From Sphingomonadaceae bacterium PASS1 (GTDB lineage Bacteria > Pseudomonadota > Alphaproteobacteria > Sphingomonadales > Sphingomonadaceae), in NCBI GenBank assembly GCA_002255985.1, contig NKIR01000006.1, positions 115,754-179,753 of the forward strand: a stretch of 64,000 nt of DNA, given 5' to 3'. Made by a program: the position numbers and the translations under genes. The stretch's first letter is position 1. Every line of letters begins with the position of its first letter. The notes under the pieces are model-generated. The model was not told where the DNA came from, did not search any database, and saw nothing but the letters and a program-made list of their open reading frames with translations. Positions 44,971 to 53,758 of this stretch are shown here, one piece after another.

Positions 44971-45390
44971 ATGCTCTTGAAATATATAGTAGGTTACGTT
45001 GCCACTGGGCTTGCGTTCGCGATGATCGACAGCATTTGGTTGCGCAATATGTACACGCGTCTTTACCAGCCAGAGATTGGTGAGTTGTTGATGAAGGGCG
45101 GTTTCCGAATGGGGCCAGCCATCATATTCTATTTATTATATATATTGGGTATGATGATCTTTGCCGTTGGACCTGCGCTGCATTCGGGTAAATGGCAGAC
45201 CGCACTGCTGTGGGGCGCTATGCTCGGCTTCTTTTGCTATATGACCTATGATCTGACGAACTTTTCCACGTTGAAAGTGTGGAGCACCAAAGTCACCGTG
45301 CTCGACATTATTTGGGGCACGTTTTTGACGGGTTCGGCGTCGCTTGCTGGATTTTGGATTACACAGGCTTTGCTCGGCAAAAGCACCTAA
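44971..45390 (+). CDS. DUF2177 family membrane protein
   Basis: A 139-residue inner-membrane protein with about four hydrophobic helices. AMIDSIWLRNMYTRLYQPEI and GAMLGFFCYMTYDLTNFSTL fit DUF2177, a family of unknown function. GGGAGGAAACG is a strong ribosome binding site before the ATG. It overlaps the convergent regulator gene by 4 bp. Confidence 0.85.
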   Translation: MLLKYIVGYVATGLAFAMIDSIWLRNMYTRLYQPEIGELLMKGGFRMGPAIIFYLLYILGMMIFAVGPALHSGKWQTALLWGAMLGFFCYMTYDLTNFSTLKVWSTKVTVLDIIWGTFLTGSASLAGFWITQALLGKST

Positions 45391-46814
45391 GCAACGTCGC
45401 TGATCCCAAGGTCGGCGAGCTTACGGTACAGGGTCGAGCGTCCAATGCCGAGGCGGCGGGCGACTTCGGTCATTCTGCCACGATAATGCCCTATGGCCAG
45501 CCGGATTACGTCCGCTTCGATTTCTTCGAGCGGCCGCATATTGCCATCGTTTTCGTAAAGCGTCACGCCGATACCGTCATTGGTCCCGGCACCGCCAGAT
45601 CCACCGTTGCCCGGTACCCCAACAGCCGCTGATATCTGTGGAAATTCCTCAGGCGTAAGCGCATCACGGTCACACAGGACCGCGGCGCGGAACAGCGCGC
45701 TTTGCAGCTGTCGGACATTACCCGGCCAATCATATCCGCGCAGCATGGTCAATGCCTCATCGGTGATGCCAAGGCTGCGAAGTCCTGGCTGGCTGGCCAT
45801 TCGACCAAGAAAATGACGGGCAAGTGCGGGTATATCCGATGTCCGTTCGCGCAGGGGCGGAATGGTCAGTTGCACCACATTCAATCGATAATATAGGTCT
45901 TCGCGAAATTGACCGTCGGCCAATTTGTTCGCCAATGACGCGTTGCTGGCCGACAAAATGCGGACATCAATGCGATAGCTATGCGCAGCACCCAGAGGAG
46001 AAATCTCATTTTGGGTGAGGAGGCGAACCATTCTGATTTGCGTTTCCGGGGGCAGTAAATCTACCTCATCCAGAAATATCGTCCCGCCCTCAGCCTGCTG
46101 AAATATACCAATGCGGCGGTCAAAGGCGCCAGCGAACGCGTCTTTTTCATGGCCGAACAATACAGAGTCGAGCAGATTAGATGAAATCGCGCCGCAATTG
46201 ACTTTGAGATAGGGAAGCTTTGCGCGCGGGCTTGCGGCTTGAATGGCGTCTGCAACGACCTCTTTGCCCACCCCATGCTCGCCTTCGATAAAAATCGGCG
46301 CACGGCTGCGTGCGGCCTTTGCGGCAATCGCAAGCGCTGTGCGAAATGCCGGCGCGGAACCGATGATCTCTTCGAACGCCAATGGCTGCGTGATTTTCTC
46401 GGTCAGCGGGTGAAGCTCGCCAAATTCTTTGCTTTTATCCGCAGCCATGCTCAGTGCGGCAATCAGACGTTCGGGGGCGACGGGCTTGATTATATAGTCA
46501 GAGGCACCGGCGCGCATGGCATCGATGGCGGCCTGATTTGATCCGATGGACGTCATCAAAAGGATCGGGAGTGCAGGGCGACGCGATTTTAGTTCCGAAA
46601 TCAGCGAAGCAGAATCTGATCCCGGGACCCATTGGTCCAGGATGATGGCGTCCAGCATCATGCCGTCTTGCGTGCCAAGCATCGCGATCGCGGTTTCTGC
46701 ATCACGTGCAAAAACGGTTCTCCATCCCGCGCGTGATGCGATAGCCGACACCAGCCTACACTGGGCAGGCTCATCGTCGACAAGCATCAACAATCTGGTT
46801 TCTCTTTCCTGCAT
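45387..46814 (-). CDS. AAA+ response regulator with degenerate GAFTGA loop
   Basis: A 475-residue NtrC-like regulator. The receiver domain has acidic residues LVDDE and phosphoacceptor Asp60 in IILDQW. The AAA+ domain has Walker A GEHGVGKE (178-185) and Walker B GGTIFLDEVDL, and a Fis-type helix-turn-helix (EVARRLGIGRSTLYRKLADL) ends the protein. The sigma-54 contact loop reads DAFAGA (225-230) instead of GAFTGA, so activation of sigma-54 RNA polymerase is doubtful; it may instead act on sigma-70 promoters or bind DNA as a repressor. The kinase partner is unknown. Confidence 0.9.
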   Translation of the reverse strand: MQERETRLLMLVDDEPAQCRLVSAIASRAGWRTVFARDAETAIAMLGTQDGMMLDAIILDQWVPGSDSASLISELKSRRPALPILLMTSIGSNQAAIDAMRAGASDYIIKPVAPERLIAALSMAADKSKEFGELHPLTEKITQPLAFEEIIGSAPAFRTALAIAAKAARSRAPIFIEGEHGVGKEVVADAIQAASPRAKLPYLKVNCGAISSNLLDSVLFGHEKDAFAGAFDRRIGIFQQAEGGTIFLDEVDLLPPETQIRMVRLLTQNEISPLGAAHSYRIDVRILSASNASLANKLADGQFREDLYYRLNVVQLTIPPLRERTSDIPALARHFLGRMASQPGLRSLGITDEALTMLRGYDWPGNVRQLQSALFRAAVLCDRDALTPEEFPQISAAVGVPGNGGSGGAGTNDGIGVTLYENDGNMRPLEEIEADVIRLAIGHYRGRMTEVARRLGIGRSTLYRKLADLGISDVA

Positions 46815-46968
46815 TCACTGTCCGCCAATGTTCATTGACAGCCGTGATAACGCAAATGGGTAAAGACCCGATTAAGCAGTGTATGTATTTTCTTTGTCTA
46901 TGCCGCTTGAGCATTGGAAAATCACAAGTTAAGGCTGTAGCGCAATAAAAGTTTATATGGAGGCTGTT

Positions 46969-47103
46969 TTGGCACAAGATCACGACCTGGGACCTGCAAA
47001 AGACACCTATGCAGGTTTCATCGCATTGTTCAAATGGGGCACTGTAGCTGCCGCTGTTGTCACCGCTCTGGTGGTCCTCATCATCGCAAGCCGCGCTGCT
47101 TAA
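46969..47103 (+). CDS. aa3-type cytochrome c oxidase subunit IV
   Basis: A 44-residue single-helix protein. DTYAGFIALFKWG followed by a hydrophobic helix matches the bacterial cytochrome oxidase subunit IV family, a small accessory subunit of the aa3 oxidase. The TTG at 46969 is preceded by GGAGG with 5-nt spacing; an in-frame ATG at 46957 gives 48 residues but would overlap that site. The stop TAA is immediately followed by the pntAA GTG. Confidence 0.85.
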   Translation: MAQDHDLGPAKDTYAGFIALFKWGTVAAAVVTALVVLIIASRAA

Positions 47104-48234
47104 GTGGTAAAGATCGCTGTACTGAAAGAGACTGCTTCAGGCGAAACGCGGGTTTCGGCGTCGCCAGAAACGGTTAAAAAATTCATCGCATTGGGGGCAT
47201 CGGTCTCCGTCGAGAATGACGCCGGGGCCACGGCTTCAATCGGTAATAGCGATTATGAAGGCGCGGGCGCTTCGGTCGGAAGCCTGTCTTCGGTTCTGAA
47301 GGACGCCGACATCATCCTTGGCGTTCAGGGGCCTGACCCCAAGGCGTTGGTCGGCATGAAAGCCGGTGCTTGGCTTGTTGCGGGACTTGATCCATTTGGT
47401 CAGCGGTCGCGCATTGATGCCTATGCCAAGGCTGGCGTGGATGCGCTTGCCATGGAATTCATGCCGCGCATCACACGCGCGCAGTCGATGGACATTTTGT
47501 CGTCGCAGTCCAACCTGTCGGGTTACAAGGCTGTTATCGAAGCCGCGTCCTTATATGGCCGCGCCTTTCCAATGATGATGACCGCTGCTGGCACGGTAAG
47601 TGCAGCAAAGGCGTTCATCATGGGTGTTGGTGTTGCAGGGCTTCAGGCCATTGCGACAGCGCGTCGTTTAGGTGCGCAGGTTTCGGCAACGGATGTCCGT
47701 TCCGCGACGAAAGAACAGATCGAATCGCTCGGTGCCAAGGCAATCTTCGTTGAGAATGTCGCCGGTATCGAAGGTGAGGGCGCTGGTGGGTATGCAACCG
47801 AAATGTCCGACGAATATAAGGCAGCGCAAGCCGAGCTCGTGTCCGCACATATCGCGAAGCAAGATATCGTCATCACAACCGCGTTAATTCCGGGTCGTCC
47901 GGCACCGCGGCTTATTTCTGATGCGCAGATTGCGACGATGAAGCCGGGTTCTGTGATATTTGACCTCGCAGTTGCCCAGGGTGGAAATGTCGAAGGATCA
48001 AAGCCAGACGAGATGGTCGTCAAACATGGCGTCAAGATTGTCGGCTACTCCAACACACCGGCGCATTTGGCGGCGGATACATCCGCACTGTTTTCGCGCA
48101 ATCTCTACAACTTCCTATCCGCGTTTTGGGATAAGGAAGCGGGCAGACCAGTATTGCCTGATGACGACGAAATTACCGCAGCAATTCGCCTGACAAAAGA
48201 TGGCAAGGTCGTAAATGATCGCCTGTTGGCGTAA
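47104..48234 (+). CDS. pntAA: NAD(P) transhydrogenase subunit alpha part 1
   Basis: A 376-residue soluble NAD(H)-binding domain (dI) of the proton-translocating transhydrogenase, which makes NADPH from NADH. VLKETASGETRVSASPETV and the Rossmann-like GVGVAGLQAIATARRLGA are typical; RSATKEQIESLGAKAIFVE follows. It begins with GTG right after the preceding stop codon and has no ribosome binding site of its own, so reinitiation is likely. The three-gene split form is usual in alphaproteobacteria. Confidence 0.94.
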   Translation: MVKIAVLKETASGETRVSASPETVKKFIALGASVSVENDAGATASIGNSDYEGAGASVGSLSSVLKDADIILGVQGPDPKALVGMKAGAWLVAGLDPFGQRSRIDAYAKAGVDALAMEFMPRITRAQSMDILSSQSNLSGYKAVIEAASLYGRAFPMMMTAAGTVSAAKAFIMGVGVAGLQAIATARRLGAQVSATDVRSATKEQIESLGAKAIFVENVAGIEGEGAGGYATEMSDEYKAAQAELVSAHIAKQDIVITTALIPGRPAPRLISDAQIATMKPGSVIFDLAVAQGGNVEGSKPDEMVVKHGVKIVGYSNTPAHLAADTSALFSRNLYNFLSAFWDKEAGRPVLPDDDEITAAIRLTKDGKVVNDRLLA

Positions 48235-48243
48235 GGGGGTACC

Positions 48244-48525
48244 ATGGACTTCATTTCAATTTTATCCATCTTCGTGATGGCGTGTTTCGTGGGCTATTAT
48301 GTCGTTTGGTCGGTTACGCCGGCACTGCACACGCCTTTGATGGCGGTTACGAACGCAATTTCTTCGGTCATCATTGTAGGCGCTCTGATCGCGTCGGCAG
48401 CGGGTGGTTCGCCGACTGCAAAATGGCTGGGGCTGATTGCGGTTGCACTGGCAAGCGTGAATATCTTCGGTGGCTTTGCGGTTACCGCGCGCATGCTCGC
48501 AATGTACAAGAAAAAGGAGCGTTAA
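48244..48525 (+). CDS. pntAB: NAD(P) transhydrogenase subunit alpha part 2
   Basis: A 93-residue membrane subunit (dII part) with three hydrophobic helices; GYYVVWSVTPALHTPLMAVT and AISSVIIVGAL are characteristic. It contributes to the proton channel. It lies 9 bp after pntAA and 1 bp before the pntB start, with AAGGAG in its last codons serving pntB. Confidence 0.94.
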   Translation: MDFISILSIFVMACFVGYYVVWSVTPALHTPLMAVTNAISSVIIVGALIASAAGGSPTAKWLGLIAVALASVNIFGGFAVTARMLAMYKKKER

Positions 48526-48526
48526 G

Positions 48527-49939
48527 TTGGAACATGCTGCTCCTCCCGCATGGGTGATGCTCGCTTATTTGATATCGGGCGTCTTTTTCATTCTCGCTTT
48601 GCGCGGGCTTTCTTCACCAGCCACATCACAACGCGGCAACCGTTTCGGAATGGCCGGGATGCTGATTGCCGTTGTGACGACGTTGGTCACGCATGAAGTC
48701 GCGTCACTACCTGAAATTTTGGGTGCGATCTTTATCGGTGGCGGCATTGGTTGGGTGACGGCACGCAAGATTGCGATGACGGATATGCCGCAACTGGTGG
48801 CCGCGTTCCACAGCCTTGTCGGTATGGCCGCAGTGCTTGTTGCCGCTGCCGCGTTTCTTAACCCTGAGGCATTTGGCATCAACGGCGCGGACGGCCAGAT
48901 TAACCCCGTCAGCCGCGTTGAAATGGGCCTTGGTATCGCGATCGGTGCGATTACATTCTCCGGATCGGTAATCGCGTTCCTTAAGCTCGCGGGGAAAATG
49001 TCCGGTGCGCCAATCATGTTGCCTATGCGGCATGTGATCAATTTGGGCACGCTCGCCGCGATCTTGGGTCTCATCGGCTATTTTACCGTTGATCAAAGCC
49101 CTTGGATATTCTGGACGATTACGGCGCTCGCATTCGTGATCGGTTTCTTGCTTATCATTCCAATTGGCGGCGCAGACATGCCCGTCGTTGTATCAATGCT
49201 CAACAGCTATTCTGGCTGGGCAGCGGCGGCCATGGGCTTCACGTTGCACAATACAGCAATGATCATTACCGGCGCGCTGGTGGGCTCGTCTGGCGCGATT
49301 TTGTCCTACATCATGTGCAAGGCCATGAACCGCAGCTTCATTAGCGTTATCGCGGGTGGCTTTGGTGCAGAGGCCGCCGCGACCGGTGGTCCTGCCAAAG
49401 AACAGCGTCCATGGAAGCGCGGTTCAGCCGAAGATGCGGCCTATATGATGCAGCAGGCGGAAAGCGTTATCATTGTACCCGGTTACGGCATGGCGGTTGC
49501 GCAGGCGCAGCATATCCTTCGCGAAATGGCCGACGTGCTGAAGAAGCAGGGTGTTTCGGTGAAATACGCTATTCACCCGGTCGCAGGACGTATGCCCGGG
49601 CATATGAACGTACTGCTGGCCGAAGCGCAAGTGCCCTATGATGAGGTGTTCGAGCTTGAGGACATCAACAGCGAATTTGCGCAAACCGATGTTGCGTTCA
49701 TCATTGGTGCGAATGACGTTGTTAACCCCGCGGCGAAAACCGACAAGACATCGCCGATTTACGGCATGCCGGTTTTTGATGTCGACAAGGCAAAGACGGT
49801 GTTCTTCATCAAACGCTCGATGGGCGGCGTAGGTTATGCCGGCGTCGACAATGACGTGTTCTACATGGACCAAACGATGATGCTTCTGGCTGATGCCAAG
49901 AAGATGTGCGAAGACATCGTCAAGGCCTTGCAGCACTAG
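48527..49939 (+). CDS. pntB: NAD(P) transhydrogenase subunit beta
   Basis: A 470-residue subunit with about nine transmembrane helices and a C-terminal NADP(H)-binding domain (VIIVPGYGMAVAQAQH, HPVAGRMPGHMNVLLAEA, GANDVVNPAAKTD). I chose the TTG at 48527 because AAGGAG lies 7 bp upstream and the protein then begins as homologues do (…PPAWVMLAYLISGVFF). A longer frame from ATG 48470 would overlap pntAB. Confidence 0.95.
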   Translation: MEHAAPPAWVMLAYLISGVFFILALRGLSSPATSQRGNRFGMAGMLIAVVTTLVTHEVASLPEILGAIFIGGGIGWVTARKIAMTDMPQLVAAFHSLVGMAAVLVAAAAFLNPEAFGINGADGQINPVSRVEMGLGIAIGAITFSGSVIAFLKLAGKMSGAPIMLPMRHVINLGTLAAILGLIGYFTVDQSPWIFWTITALAFVIGFLLIIPIGGADMPVVVSMLNSYSGWAAAAMGFTLHNTAMIITGALVGSSGAILSYIMCKAMNRSFISVIAGGFGAEAAATGGPAKEQRPWKRGSAEDAAYMMQQAESVIIVPGYGMAVAQAQHILREMADVLKKQGVSVKYAIHPVAGRMPGHMNVLLAEAQVPYDEVFELEDINSEFAQTDVAFIIGANDVVNPAAKTDKTSPIYGMPVFDVDKAKTVFFIKRSMGGVGYAGVDNDVFYMDQTMMLLADAKKMCEDIVKALQH

Positions 49940-49967
49940 GTCACTTCACGCTATCGACGAACAAAGG

Positions 49968-50000
49968 CCGCCCTGAGCAATCTCGGGGCGGTATTTGTTT
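49968..50000 (+). terminator. pnt operon terminator
   Basis: CCGCCCTGAG (49968-49977) and CTCGGGGCGG (49982-49991) pair over 10 bp with one G-U, loop CAAT, followed by TATTTGTTT. It lies 28 bp after pntB and would end the transcript. Confidence 0.75.
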
Positions 50001-50019
50001 CATGTCAGGGGTAGCGAAT

Positions 50020-50718
50020 ATGCGTAAACTGGGGTTGATCGGCGGAATGAGCTGGTATTCGACCGAACTCTATTACGCCCGGATCAATAAACAGGTGCTC
50101 CGCCGGACAAACGGTACGTGCAACGCGCCCTTGCTGATCGAGAGCCTCAATTTTTGCGATGTCGGCAAGGCCAGCACGGACGAGGACTGGGCACATGTGG
50201 CAGAAGTGCTCACCGCCTCTGCCCAACGTTTGGAGCAGGCAGGTGCCACCGCCATCCTGATATGTGCCAACAGCATGCATAAGGTGTTCGACAAGGTCGC
50301 AGCGGCGGTGCCCATTCCCCTAATTCATATCGCGGACGCGGTGGGTGTAAAGATGAAGGCGGACGCCGTACCATCGGCTGCACTGCTTGGAACCGCAAAT
50401 GTCATGGCGGAAAATTGGTATCGTCAACGCCTGGTGAAACATGGCGTATCATTGCTGCCCGCCGAAATGGATGACGTCAAAGAACTGGATCGCATCATAT
50501 ACGACGAACTGATGCACGGCGTCCTAAAGCGGGATTCGGAGCGGACATTGAAAACGCTCATTACCGAAATCGACCAGGAAGGGATCAAGGCGGTTGTGCT
50601 GGGATGCACCGAATTGAGCATGGTCATCGACACCAAAGCCAATGTTTTGCCGATCTATGACAGCGCAGAAATACATGCCGATGCAGGCGTGGATTGGATA
50701 TTGGGCAGTCACGCCTAA
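50020..50718 (+). CDS. Aspartate/glutamate racemase family protein
   Basis: A 232-residue enzyme. LGLIGGMSWYSTELYY at the start, the two catalytic cysteines in ICANSMHK (Cys82) and VLGCTELS (Cys196), and the length fit the aspartate/glutamate/hydantoin racemase superfamily, most like YgeA/aspartate racemase. CAGGGG lies 9 nt before ATG 50020. Substrate not certain. It follows the pnt terminator and precedes the beta-helix gene. Confidence 0.9.
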   Translation: MRKLGLIGGMSWYSTELYYARINKQVLRRTNGTCNAPLLIESLNFCDVGKASTDEDWAHVAEVLTASAQRLEQAGATAILICANSMHKVFDKVAAAVPIPLIHIADAVGVKMKADAVPSAALLGTANVMAENWYRQRLVKHGVSLLPAEMDDVKELDRIIYDELMHGVLKRDSERTLKTLITEIDQEGIKAVVLGCTELSMVIDTKANVLPIYDSAEIHADAGVDWILGSHA

Positions 50719-50758
50719 TCCCGCTTGCATTTATCATTCTCTAAGGCATGTTGCGCCG

Positions 50759-51964
50759 ATGAGGATAAGGGATCTGCTATTCGTTGGCGCTGCATTTTGC
50801 GCGCTCGTTCAACCTGCTTCGGCAAAGACTATCGCTGTCGCATCCGGTGAAGGCGCGCAAGAGCGTTTGCAAGAGGCGTTGATTGCTGCGGAGCCGGGCG
50901 ACGTTGTTGAGCTTTCTGCCGGGCGATTCAAGCTGTCTGACGGGCTCTCGCTTGACGTCAATAATGTGACGGTAAAAGGGCAGGGCGGTTTAGAAACCAT
51001 ACTTGATTTTTCAGGTCAGCAAGGCGCTGGCGAAGGATTGTTGGTAACTTCCGATGACGTCGTGTTGAAAGACTTCGCCGTGGAGAACAGCAAGGGCGAT
51101 GGCATCAAGTCAAAGGGTGCGGACCGCATCGTCTATCACAAATTGCGTGTTGAATGGACGGGCGGACCATTGGCTACCAATGGCGCCTATGGGATTTATC
51201 CCGTCGAAAGCAAAGATGTCCTGATTGACTCGGTATTTGTGCGCGGTGCGTCGGATGCGGGCATTTATGTTGGTCAGTCGCGCAATATCGTGGTGCGCCA
51301 TTCAACTGCTGTTGAAAATGTGGCTGGTATTGAAATCGAAAATAGCTTTGACGCAGATGTTCATGATAATATTGCGACCCACAATACGGGCGGCGTTTTG
51401 GTGTTCGACCTACCCAATCTCCCACAAATGGGCGGACATAATGTCCGGATATTCGGCAATATCATCGTCAACAACATGACCCCGAACTTTGCGCCGAAGG
51501 GGAATATCGTTGCCAACGTCCCAACCGGAACGGGCGTTATGGTTATGGCCAACCGCAGGGTTGAAGTCTTTGATAATGTCATTGGCGAAAACGGCACGAC
51601 CAACATCATGATTGTTGGCTATCGCTTTCCTTTTCAGGATCCCAAATATGACCCGTTACCGCGCGACGTAAGCATCTGGGACAACCAACATAGCCGTGCA
51701 GGGTGGGACCCCAAATTTCGCGGCGGTACTGAAATTGCAGCCGCCATGGGCGGAAGTTTCCCTGCGATATTCTGGGACGGCGCCGGTGGCTCCAAATATA
51801 CACCGATCATTCAGGACGACGTCCCAGCGCTATCGCTTGGACTAAAAGACATTGCCGCGGACACCGCAATGGCGCAACCGTCGCCATTGGCCCGTGCAAC
51901 ATCGCGGCCTGCCGGTTTGCCAGCGATCGTGCTACCTGAAGCAATGGAAGCTGCCATCCGCTAA
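50759..51964 (+). CDS. Exported parallel beta-helix protein (TIGR03805-like)
   Basis: A 401-residue protein with a signal peptide (MRIRDLLFVGAAFCALVQPASA). Repeats of about 22 residues with hydrophobic spacing, such as DVLIDSVFVRGASDAGIYVG and NIVVRHSTAVENVAGIEIEN, form a right-handed parallel beta-helix, the fold of many polysaccharide-acting proteins. The gene pairs with a diheme cytochrome gene (overlapping TAATG); this pairing is known from families TIGR03805 and TIGR03806, but no function has been shown. Confidence 0.85.
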   Translation: MRIRDLLFVGAAFCALVQPASAKTIAVASGEGAQERLQEALIAAEPGDVVELSAGRFKLSDGLSLDVNNVTVKGQGGLETILDFSGQQGAGEGLLVTSDDVVLKDFAVENSKGDGIKSKGADRIVYHKLRVEWTGGPLATNGAYGIYPVESKDVLIDSVFVRGASDAGIYVGQSRNIVVRHSTAVENVAGIEIENSFDADVHDNIATHNTGGVLVFDLPNLPQMGGHNVRIFGNIIVNNMTPNFAPKGNIVANVPTGTGVMVMANRRVEVFDNVIGENGTTNIMIVGYRFPFQDPKYDPLPRDVSIWDNQHSRAGWDPKFRGGTEIAAAMGGSFPAIFWDGAGGSKYTPIIQDDVPALSLGLKDIAADTAMAQPSPLARATSRPAGLPAIVLPEAMEAAIR

Positions 51965-52980
51965 TGCGTTTTGTCTTGCCGTTTGTGCTGGCTTTTGCCG
52001 CAGCTGTAGCAACGTCAGCTGCGTCGGATGATCCGGCAGCTATTGCTATCGCTGGTCCGCAAAATCCGGCGACTTTATCAGCCTTTGGGTTTTTCGACGG
52101 CGGCGCAGCACGGCCATCGCCCCGGCTGATACCTTATGAACTGCGCACCCCGCTGTTCAGCGATTATGCCGCAAAGGAACGTTTCATTTATGTGCCCGAT
52201 GGCACCCAGATTGGCGCGGATGCAGACGGCAAACTGATCTTCCCGGTGGGTAGCGCGCTTATCAAGAGCTTCGGTTATCCGGCCCCGTCCGGTGGGCTCA
52301 ATGTCATTGAAACCAGGGTATTACTGCATCAAGCGCAGGGGTGGGTTGCCTTGCCCTATGTGTGGCGCGCGGACGGTAAAGATGCGGATTTGCGCGTTGG
52401 CGGCACGAGGGTGCCCGTCACGTTCGCCCATGGCGGCAATGAACTGTCGGTGAATTACAGCGTGCCGAACAAGAACCAGTGCAAGCAATGCCACTCGGCC
52501 GCAGGAAATATTATGCCGATAGGGCCGGTATGGCAAAATATGGCGTTTTCATGGCCAGCGGACGCACGGGCTATCATAAAGGCATTACCGGCGCTTGCGC
52601 GGCTTCAGCCATATCCGAAATGGGATGACAGCCGCACGGGTTCACTGGACGAAAGAGCTCGACAATATCTGAAGGTGAATTGCGGTCATTGTCATGCGGC
52701 CCAAGGCTCCGCAAGCAATAGCGGCCTGTTTCTGGATGGTTCTGCGAGGGGCGCTGCGGCACTAGGCATCGGCAAAAGGCCAGTCGCGGCGGGCAGGGCA
52801 AGCGGAGATCTTGATTTCATCATTTCACCCGGTCAGCCCGACCAGTCCATTTTGATAAAGCGCATGGAAAGCACCGACCCGGGCATCGCAATGCCAGAGC
52901 TCGGGCGCTCAACGGTGCATGAAGAAGGCGTGGAATTGTTGCGGCAATGGATAGCCGCAATGCCGTCAAATACTCACTGA
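51964..52980 (+). CDS. SO2930/HNE_0200-family diheme c-type cytochrome
   Basis: A 338-residue exported protein with a signal peptide ending near TSAAS and two haem c motifs, CKQCH (173-177) and CGHCH (240-244). PLFSDYAAKERFIYVPDGT and FPVGSALIKSFGYP are family features. It is periplasmic, possibly an electron carrier or oxidase for the neighbouring beta-helix protein. It is convergent with hspQ (7-bp overlap). Confidence 0.87.
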   Translation: MRFVLPFVLAFAAAVATSAASDDPAAIAIAGPQNPATLSAFGFFDGGAARPSPRLIPYELRTPLFSDYAAKERFIYVPDGTQIGADADGKLIFPVGSALIKSFGYPAPSGGLNVIETRVLLHQAQGWVALPYVWRADGKDADLRVGGTRVPVTFAHGGNELSVNYSVPNKNQCKQCHSAAGNIMPIGPVWQNMAFSWPADARAIIKALPALARLQPYPKWDDSRTGSLDERARQYLKVNCGHCHAAQGSASNSGLFLDGSARGAAALGIGKRPVAAGRASGDLDFIISPGQPDQSILIKRMESTDPGIAMPELGRSTVHEEGVELLRQWIAAMPSNTH

Positions 52981-53324
52981 CGCATGAGGCGCTTTAACTG
53001 ATACTGGTTGCCATCCCAACCTTCAAACACCGCGCCGATGCCGGGGTGACTGACCGGCCCTTGTTCGCGGTCTGACAGCAAATTTTGCTGGCTGACATAA
53101 GCGATATAGCTGTTCTCGGCATTTTCAGCGAACAGGTGATAAAATGGCTGATTTTTGATCGGCCGAATGGGCTCGGGTATCGATTCATACCACTCGTCGC
53201 TGTTGGCGAACACGGGATCGATGTCGAAAACGACGCCGCGAAAGTCAAAAATGCGGTGGCGGACCACATCGCCGATGGAAAATGCAGCTTCAGCTTGTTC
53301 AGGAAGGGGAATTTGTGATGTCAT
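52974..53324 (-). CDS. hspQ: Heat shock protein HspQ
   Basis: A 116-residue HspQ-type protein with FSIGDVVRHRIFDFRGVVFDI, PFYHLFAEN and AYVSQQNLL. In enterobacteria HspQ binds hemimethylated DNA and is a substrate-specificity adaptor for Lon. ATG 53324 matches the family start; a longer frame reaches 53387. It is the last host gene before the tRNA-Ser. Confidence 0.88.
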   Translation of the reverse strand: MTSQIPLPEQAEAAFSIGDVVRHRIFDFRGVVFDIDPVFANSDEWYESIPEPIRPIKNQPFYHLFAENAENSYIAYVSQQNLLSDREQGPVSHPGIGAVFEGWDGNQYQLKRLMRQ

Positions 53325-53456
53325 GCGACTAATATCATGCCTAATGCCGCGCAAATCAACCTTCAGTCTTGGCAAAGCAAAAAACATCAGTTAATGGCTC
53401 CGCTCTGTCATCAGGACACGCCGCTTTACCGGCAACGACCAGTCCTAATGATTTGC

Positions 53457-53546
53457 GGAGAGATGGCTGAGTGGTCGAAAGCACCGCACTCGAAATGCGG
53501 CGTGCCGGTGACGGTACCTAGGGTTCGAATCCCTATCTCTCCGCCA
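53457..53546 (+). tRNA. tRNA-Ser(CGA)
   Basis: A 90-nt class II tRNA. The acceptor arms GGAGAGA and TCTCTCC pair (53457-53463 with 53536-53542), with discriminator G and encoded CCA. The anticodon loop CTCGAAA gives anticodon CGA (53491-53493), reading UCG. A long variable arm and the T-loop GGTTCGAATCC are present. The 3' end probably served as the integration site for the element that follows. Confidence 0.97.
53524..53546. other. Presumed attachment site (left end) in the tRNA 3' end
   Basis: Tyrosine recombinases of the kind encoded at 53759 usually recombine at the T-arm and acceptor end of a tRNA gene. The T-arm to CCA segment is therefore the presumed att core. I found no second copy of TCTCTCCGCCA downstream within the window, so the other end of the element must lie further on. 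Confidence 0.5.
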
Positions 53547-53758
53547 TTTTCTGATCTCCCAAAGTATCAGCTTTATTCAAATGTACTGATATTAAATGAT
53601 TTTTATCCGAATCTTGTCTCGGATTGTTTCAGAAACTACCCCCTTGTTTCGTTTCAAAAGGGGTAAAAAACGGGGGAAACTTTTTTCGGGCTGGCATGAT
53701 TCGCCGACTAAATACTACGCAGGAAATGAACTCCTGCTGATATTTTGGAGTTAGAATT

